Shown here: in pieces, positions 5,463-9,862 of the stretch
Numbering within the stretch: position 1 is the first letter of the stretch
How the letters are laid out: each line of letters starts with the position of its first letter
Source: Phycisphaerales bacterium
GTDB lineage: Bacteria > Planctomycetota > Phycisphaerae > Phycisphaerales > UBA1924
Assembly (NCBI GenBank): GCA_003511945.1
Contig: DOJA01000003.1
Coordinates: forward strand, 1 to 9,862
Length of the DNA stretch: 9,862 nt
Direction of reading: 5' to 3'
The notes under the pieces: model-generated
What the model was told of the DNA's origin: nothing
The model's database searches: none
The model's input: only the letters and a program-made list of their open reading frames with translations
Made by a program: the position numbers and the translations under genes

Positions 5463-8400
5463 TCAACGGAAGGGGTTGCGCAGCTGGTCCTGGAGCCCGG
5501 GGAAGTTCTTCTCTTCCTCCTCGTTCTGGATCAGGATCGTGGGCTTGATCAGGATCATGAGGGTGCTCTCCTCGCGGACCTCGGCCCGGTTGGTGAAGAA
5601 GCGGTTGATGACGGGCAGCTTGCTCAGGACGGGCACACCCGTTTCGAGCTCGAGCTCGGTGGTCAGGCGCTGGCCGCCGATCAGGAGCGTGCCGCGGTCG
5701 GGGACCGTCACCCCGGTGTTGACCTGGGTCACATCGATCTGGGGCACCTGGATGTTGGACGAGATGGTGGCCCCGCCCTGGGTCCCGCCCGTGCCGCCCG
5801 CGATGGCGCTGATCTGCTGGCTGGTGAAGGTCGGCGTGCCCGAGACGCCCGCCTGCACCGTGAGGGTGACATACCGCCGGTCTGCCGAGGCCACCCCGCG
5901 GACCGCGAGGGAGAAGCCGGAGTTGATCCGCCCGATCGTCGGATCGAACGCGACGGAGGAGGTGCCGACGACCGGCTGCAGGTCGGAGACGAACCCGATC
6001 TGGTTGACGACCGCGATGTTCGCCGACCGCCCGTTGCTGAAGGTGAGCCGCGGGGCCGAGAGCGACACATTCCGTTGATCGGACTGCGTGGCCTCGATGA
6101 GGAAGTCCACCTGCACATCGTCGAGGAAGGTGCCCGCGACCGCGAGCGCGGGGTTGACCGCGGTGATCGCCTGCGCGAACGCGGTGCCGCTGCCCTGGAG
6201 CAGCGTGTCGACGATGCCCAGCGAGTTCTGCTGCGCCGGCACGACGCTCAGCGTACTGGGCGCGGGCACGGAGAAGGGCTGCTCGTCAAACCGAAACTGC
6301 GGAGCGCCGTTGGCATCCAGCCCGTCGAAGATGTAGCCCCGGTTGTTCGCGTTGCGAACGCCGCCCACGATGTCCGAGGGGAGCACGCTGGTGCCCTCGT
6401 TGGCGAGAGAGCCCTGGCCGAAGGCCTGGAGCTGGCGCTGAACGGCGTCGAACTGCTCGTTCTGGGCGTTGAAGTAGATATCGAGGTCAAAGCCGATCTG
6501 CTCGAAGAAGTCCTGGCTCACCGAAAGGAAGCGAGACTCCACATTGATCTGCACGGCACGGATCTCTCGGAGCTGGTTGAGTAGCCCCTGGATCTGGCGG
6601 TGGTTCCGGGCGGTGTTGGTGATGATGAGGTTGCCGTTGAGCACCTGGACGACGCCGGTGGACCCGCCGTTGTCGCGCCAGCCCTCGAAATCGACATTGG
6701 TCTGGACGATTTCGAGGATCTGGTCGGTGAGTTCCTCCTCCGTGGGGCCTTCGCCCTCGGCGTCCTCGTTGTCTTCGAAGATGGACCCGCCGCCGCCGCC
6801 GCCGCCCTGCTGGCCCTGGTTGAGGACCTGGTCAAGGTCCAGGCGCGGGGCGTCGTCGAAGTTGGGGATCTGGAAGAGCAGGTCGCGGATGTCGTAGATG
6901 ACGATGAAGGTGTTGCGGCGGAGCGCCTCGTCGGCCGCAACGACCAGCACCCCGTCGTTCACCGCCCAGCCGGCCTTGCTGAATGCGTCGGGCTGGGCCT
7001 TCTCGAGAACGCGGTCCAGCACCACCCGGGCGGGCACCTCGGCCAGTTCGAGCGAAATCAGCTTGTCGCGCTCGATGCCCAGCTGCTGGAGCGACTCCCA
7101 GTCCACATCCAGGTTGATGTTGGTGACCGTCGCGACGAACGCGAGCACATCCTGGAGCGAGTTGTCGGTGAACGACGCGGGGATGCGCCGGGTCTCGAGC
7201 GCCGCCAGCACCCGCCGGTCCGCGTCGGACTCCGTGTACGACTGGATCTCGCCCCGGCGGAACGACATCTCGGGCCAGTCGGGCGGGTACGCCATCAGCG
7301 ATTCCGGGATGATGAGCGACTGCTCAAGGTCCACCGTCTCCCGGGCGTAGGAGAGCCCGCGATCGCGCCGCGCGCGGTCGAAGTCGCGGTACAGCACGAC
7401 ATCGCGCAGCACATCCTTCAGCAGCAGGGCCGCGGGGTTCAGCGGGTCGAGGAAGAGCACCTGATCGACGACCTGGAGCGCCTCCTCGTACTTCTGCTCG
7501 GCCTGCAGCTGGCGGAGACGCAGGAGATTCTCGTTGATGCGGGCCTGGCGCTCGCTCTGCTGCTGGGCGCGGGTCCGGGCCTCCTCCGCGGAGAGTTCCT
7601 TCTCGCGTCGCTCGATCTCGGCGCGGGTCAGGGTCTCCGAGGTGCTGTCGATCTCGCGCAGCAGCTGGTCGATCTCCGCCACCTTCTGGCGGTACTGCTC
7701 CTCGGAGAACAGCCCGTTGGTGTACGCCTCGTTCCACTTCAGCCGCGCCTCGGCGGCGCGGTTGCGCGAGGTCTGCACATCGCCCCGGGCCAACGCGTCC
7801 CGCGACTGCGTGATCAGGTTGTTCAGCACCGCCTGCGCTTCCTCGCGCATGACCTGGCGACGGTTGATCTCGCCCTCCAGCGAGCCGCCCCCCGCGGGAG
7901 CGCCGAGCATGGCCCGGGCCTCGGCGGCGCGCTCCCGGGCGGTGTTCACCTGATCGCTCGTCAGGTACCGCGCGAAGGTCGTCGTCACCAGCGTGTACTT
8001 CTCCACCGCCTCGTTCCACCGCTCGGCCCCGAACGCGGCCTCGGCTTCGTTCAGCACGCGCTGCGCATCGATCGCGGCGGCCTCCTGCAGCGGATCCGCG
8101 CCACCCCCACCACCGCCGCCACCCTCGCTCTGCTGCCACCCGGCGCCCGCGGGGATGGCCGGCGCCTGCACGGCGATGGGGGCGGTCGACTGCCCCTGGC
8201 CGACCGGCGCGGCGCCCCGCATCACCGACAGGGGCACATACTCCGCCTCGAAGACCGAGCCGCGCTGGCGCTCCAGCTCGTAGATCCGGTCCTGGTGCCG
8301 GTTCACGCTCGCCATCTGCTCCTGCGTCAGCGGCACGCCGCTGCGGACGAGACTGCTCAGCCCCGCCTTCGCCTCCGCGTAGCGCTCGTTCAGGAAGTCC

Positions 8401-8864
8401 TGCTCGGCCTGCGCCAGCGTGGACCCCGCCAGCGGCGCCAGTTCGGCCCGGACCGCCTGCGCGCCCGCCAGAACCGCATCGGCCCGCTGGCGATCCGCGT
8501 CCGTCGCCTTGTCGGACCGCCTGGCGGCGTGGGCGTGGGTCTCGGCAAGCCGCAGGTCGCCCTGCGCGAGGGCCAGGTCGGCCTTCTGGAGACTCAGCTC
8601 CACCTCTTCCATCAGGCGGAGGCGACGGTCGGTGGCCGCGAGGAGTTCGATCGCGCGGGAGCGGGTCGCCTCATCGGAAGCGCTCTTGCGCACCGCGAGC
8701 AACTCTGCGCGAGCGTGAACGGCCTTGCCCTCTTCGAGCAGGCGCTCCGCCGCCGAGAGCCGATCATCCAGCGCTCCAGCGAAGACCGACCCGCCGATCG
8801 ACCCTGCGATCAGGGCCGTCAGCAGCGAGAACCCGCGCACGCCAACCACTGTCTTGCCGCGCAT
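5463..8864 (-). CDS. Outer-membrane secretin (type II/III secretion or type IV pilus, GspD/PilQ superfamily) with long helical N-terminal extension
   Basis: Secretins form the outer-membrane ring through which type II/III secretion substrates or type IV pili pass. The C-terminal third is the secretin domain: it starts near VQINVESRFLSVSQDFFEQI (771-790), continues through LIEATQSDQRNVSLSAPRLT (922-941), and ends with GVTVPDRGTLLIGGQRL (1051-1067), GVPVLSKLPVINRFF (1076-1090) and ESTLMILIKPTILI (1099-1112). Upstream are two small periplasmic N domains: about 560-660 (IPASFTDNSLQDVLAFVATV) and about 711-770 (QILEIVQTNVDFEGW, VLNGNLIITNTARNHRQIQG). Residues 30-500 are TPR-like and coiled-coil helices, about 500 residues more than standard secretins. 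Glycine runs at 248-255 and 687-693 act as linkers. The N-terminus is a secretion signal with a possible cleavage after VFA (27-29) and no lipobox. GGAG (8871-8874) six bases upstream supports the ATG. No pilus or secretion ATPase gene lies nearby, so the system it serves is undetermined. Confidence 0.93.
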   Translation of the reverse strand: MRGKTVVGVRGFSLLTALIAGSIGGSVFAGALDDRLSAAERLLEEGKAVHARAELLAVRKSASDEATRSRAIELLAATDRRLRLMEEVELSLQKADLALAQGDLRLAETHAHAARRSDKATDADRQRADAVLAGAQAVRAELAPLAGSTLAQAEQDFLNERYAEAKAGLSSLVRSGVPLTQEQMASVNRHQDRIYELERQRGSVFEAEYVPLSVMRGAAPVGQGQSTAPIAVQAPAIPAGAGWQQSEGGGGGGGGADPLQEAAAIDAQRVLNEAEAAFGAERWNEAVEKYTLVTTTFARYLTSDQVNTARERAAEARAMLGAPAGGGSLEGEINRRQVMREEAQAVLNNLITQSRDALARGDVQTSRNRAAEARLKWNEAYTNGLFSEEQYRQKVAEIDQLLREIDSTSETLTRAEIERREKELSAEEARTRAQQQSERQARINENLLRLRQLQAEQKYEEALQVVDQVLFLDPLNPAALLLKDVLRDVVLYRDFDRARRDRGLSYARETVDLEQSLIIPESLMAYPPDWPEMSFRRGEIQSYTESDADRRVLAALETRRIPASFTDNSLQDVLAFVATVTNINLDVDWESLQQLGIERDKLISLELAEVPARVVLDRVLEKAQPDAFSKAGWAVNDGVLVVAADEALRRNTFIVIYDIRDLLFQIPNFDDAPRLDLDQVLNQGQQGGGGGGGSIFEDNEDAEGEGPTEEELTDQILEIVQTNVDFEGWRDNGGSTGVVQVLNGNLIITNTARNHRQIQGLLNQLREIRAVQINVESRFLSVSQDFFEQIGFDLDIYFNAQNEQFDAVQRQLQAFGQGSLANEGTSVLPSDIVGGVRNANNRGYIFDGLDANGAPQFRFDEQPFSVPAPSTLSVVPAQQNSLGIVDTLLQGSGTAFAQAITAVNPALAVAGTFLDDVQVDFLIEATQSDQRNVSLSAPRLTFSNGRSANIAVVNQIGFVSDLQPVVGTSSVAFDPTIGRINSGFSLAVRGVASADRRYVTLTVQAGVSGTPTFTSQQISAIAGGTGGTQGGATISSNIQVPQIDVTQVNTGVTVPDRGTLLIGGQRLTTELELETGVPVLSKLPVINRFFTNRAEVREESTLMILIKPTILIQNEEEEKNFPGLQDQLRNPFR
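6787..6804. repeat. (CCG)6 trinucleotide repeat inside the secretin gene
   Basis: Six perfect CCG units on the plus strand encode GGC glycine codons of the seven-glycine linker (residues 687-693) between the two N domains of the secretin. Length changes here would add or remove glycines without shifting the frame. The other glycine run (8100-8123) uses mixed GGT, GGC and GGG codons, so it is not a simple DNA repeat. Confidence 0.85.
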
Positions 8865-9005
8865 AGTGAACTCCGAACGCCGGCCCCTCGGAGCGGACCG
8901 AACAGCATGTAAGGACTCGTTGACCGATCACACCCGCCGACCGCCCTCCGTCCCTGCTCGCCCACCCCACTGGTCGCCCGGGCGTCTACTCCACATTCGA
9001 TACGC

Positions 9006-9027
9006 TTGGGCGAGCGGTTCGCCCCAA
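9006..9027. repeat. Imperfect palindrome in the secretin / priA divergent region
   Basis: TTGGGCGA (9006-9013) is the near-complement of TCGCCCCAA (9019-9027), giving an eight-pair stem with one bulged C and a five-base loop. It stands in the 272-base divergent spacer (8865-9136), 109 bases before the priA start. It could be an operator or a leader hairpin; chance is possible in GC-rich DNA. Elsewhere in the spacer I see no ORF, RNA gene or convincing promoter for either gene. Confidence 0.3.
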
Positions 9028-9136
9028 TCCGCGGCGGAACATACAACCCCCCCAGTGGCCCCGCAACCGACCCGCGAGGCGCCCCGATGCCCTCCTGGTC
9101 GGCGCAACAGTCATTCAACGCTGACCTTACCGAACC

Positions 9137-9862
9137 GTGAGCCGGTCCCTCTTCCAGCCCGACCTCCCCGCCGACGCCCCGCTCGTTCGGGTGGTCATCG
9201 AGCGCGGGCTCGATTCCCCGGACGGATTGACCTACGCCGTCCCGCCCGAATTGGGCGAGGTCAAGGTGGGAGATCGCGTCAGGGCGCCCCTGGGCAGGCA
9301 CGACCGGGCGGCGGAGGGGCTGGTGGTCGAAGTCCTGACCGATCCCGCTGACATCCGGGACGCGCTGGCGGCGCTGGGGAGGCGAGTGAAGCCCCTGCTT
9401 GCGCGGGCGCCCGCACGGCCGAAGGCCCGGACGCACGCGGCCCCCTTTCCACCCGGGCTGTTGCGCCTCGCGGAATGGATCAGCCACTACTACTGCTGCC
9501 CGCTGGGGATGGTCCTGGGGACGATGGTCCCCGCTGCGGTCAAGCGGGGGGTCGGCGCCCGCGCGACGCGAGTGCTCGATCGGGCGCGGGGGATCCCCCC
9601 GGGGGTCCCCACGGGGGGCGAACCGCTCGGCGCCCTCGGTCCGTCGGCCCGGGCCGCCTGGGCGAGGATCGAATCGCTGGCCGGCGAGGCGTTCCCGGTC
9701 GAACCACGCGCGCTGCGCGACACGCTCGGGCTGCGCACGCTGGCGCCGATCAATCGGCTGGTCAGGGCGGGTCTGCTGGTCGAGCGGGAGGTGCCCGGGG
9801 TGCGCGCACGGCAAGCGCCACAACACGGGTTCGATATCCAGAACTCCCCCGTCCCCCCCCCG
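9137..9862 (+). CDS. priA: Primosomal protein N' PriA, N-terminal part (runs off the window)
   Basis: PriA is the superfamily 2 helicase that recognises stalled forks and D-loops and reloads the replicative helicase. The first 242 residues are in view, with no stop before the window end. Residues about 15-90 match the 3'-end-binding domain: LVRVVIERGLDSPDGLTYAV (16-35), VGDRVRAPLGR (44-54) and GLVVEV (61-66). Residues about 104-136 (FPPGLLRLAEWISHYYCC, then PLGMVLGTMVP) match the start of the winged-helix domain; E. coli has [22 protein letters not shown] there. The rest of the winged helix and the linker to the helicase core follow; the Walker motifs, zinc region and C-terminal domain are outside. 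GTG at 9137 is the first possible start, because an in-frame TGA lies at 9122-9124. No ribosome binding site is visible. A nine-base C run (9853-9861) at the very end could hide a sequencing frameshift. Confidence 0.9.
   Translation, partial: MSRSLFQPDLPADAPLVRVVIERGLDSPDGLTYAVPPELGEVKVGDRVRAPLGRHDRAAEGLVVEVLTDPADIRDALAALGRRVKPLLARAPARPKARTHAAPFPPGLLRLAEWISHYYCCPLGMVLGTMVPAAVKRGVGARATRVLDRARGIPPGVPTGGEPLGALGPSARAAWARIESLAGEAFPVEPRALRDTLGLRTLAPINRLVRAGLLVEREVPGVRARQAPQHGFDIQNSPVPPP

Noticed and set aside
5025..6584. Plus-strand open frame of 519 codons opposite the STAS gene and secretin end
   Set aside because: It spans two real minus-strand genes and their promoter spacer, and the product has biased shadow-type composition.
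535..8905. CCGAACAG repeated upstream of three genes (535-542, 3395-3402, 8898-8905), each 32-36 bases from a start codon
   Set aside because: A fourth copy lies inside coding sequence at 4363-4370 and one intergenic copy has the opposite orientation relative to its gene. No consistent promoter geometry follows, so coincidence is likely.
6600..8912. Plus-strand open frame of 770 codons opposite the secretin
   Set aside because: It is a shadow of the secretin gene with no recognisable domain. The sense strand has a ribosome binding site, signal sequence and secretin motifs.
8819..9826. Minus-strand open frame of 335 codons opposite priA
   Set aside because: The plus strand encodes a convincing PriA N-terminus; the minus frame has no motif and overlaps the secretin start.
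1..9862. Defence system, mobile element, CRISPR or other exotic accessory system
   Set aside because: No transposase, integrase, phage, toxin, nuclease or spacer-repeat pattern is seen. Composition appears uniform by eye and the recognised genes are core or envelope functions.

Overview
This GC-rich window carries seven protein-coding genes: two run off the ends, five are complete. Strong GC bias, a very long secretin with glycine-rich linkers, a MurQ with a variant loop and a charged helical protein of planctomycete style together suggest Planctomycetota, probably a Phycisphaerae-type bacterium. That placement is inference from protein style; no rRNA or other marker is present. I see no tRNA, rRNA, CRISPR array, insertion sequence, phage or toxin gene.

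Layout. On the plus strand, positions 2-529 hold the end of an unrecognised helical protein, followed at 576-1535 by murQ, N-acetylmuramic acid 6-phosphate etherase. Converging on murQ with a 20-base gap is a sodium:alanine/glycine-type symporter on the minus strand (1556-3310), which carries an unusual soluble insertion of about 100 residues. A short divergent promoter region (3311-3437) separates it from an unrecognised two-part protein on the plus strand (3438-4481). A convergent junction with a 15-base C tract follows.

From 4514 to 8864 three genes lie on the minus strand, in transcription order: a 1133-residue outer-membrane secretin (8864-5463), an RsbV-like STAS anti-anti-sigma factor (5348-4989) and an RsbW-like anti-sigma kinase (4948-4514). 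The last two look like a compact partner-switching pair with their own -10 element just upstream. A 272-base divergent region with an imperfect palindrome then leads to the start of priA (9137 to the window end, plus strand), the replication-restart helicase.

How they work together. Only rsbV-rsbW form a clear functional unit: a phosphorylation-dependent switch controlling an unseen sigma factor or other target. MurQ (cell-wall sugar salvage), the symporter (amino-acid uptake), the secretin (outer-membrane channel) and PriA (replication restart) are separate housekeeping or envelope functions. The window looks like ordinary chromosome. The points most worth a second look are the symporter insertion, the secretin's large N-terminal extension and pilin-like N-terminus, and the unrecognised protein at 3438-4481.
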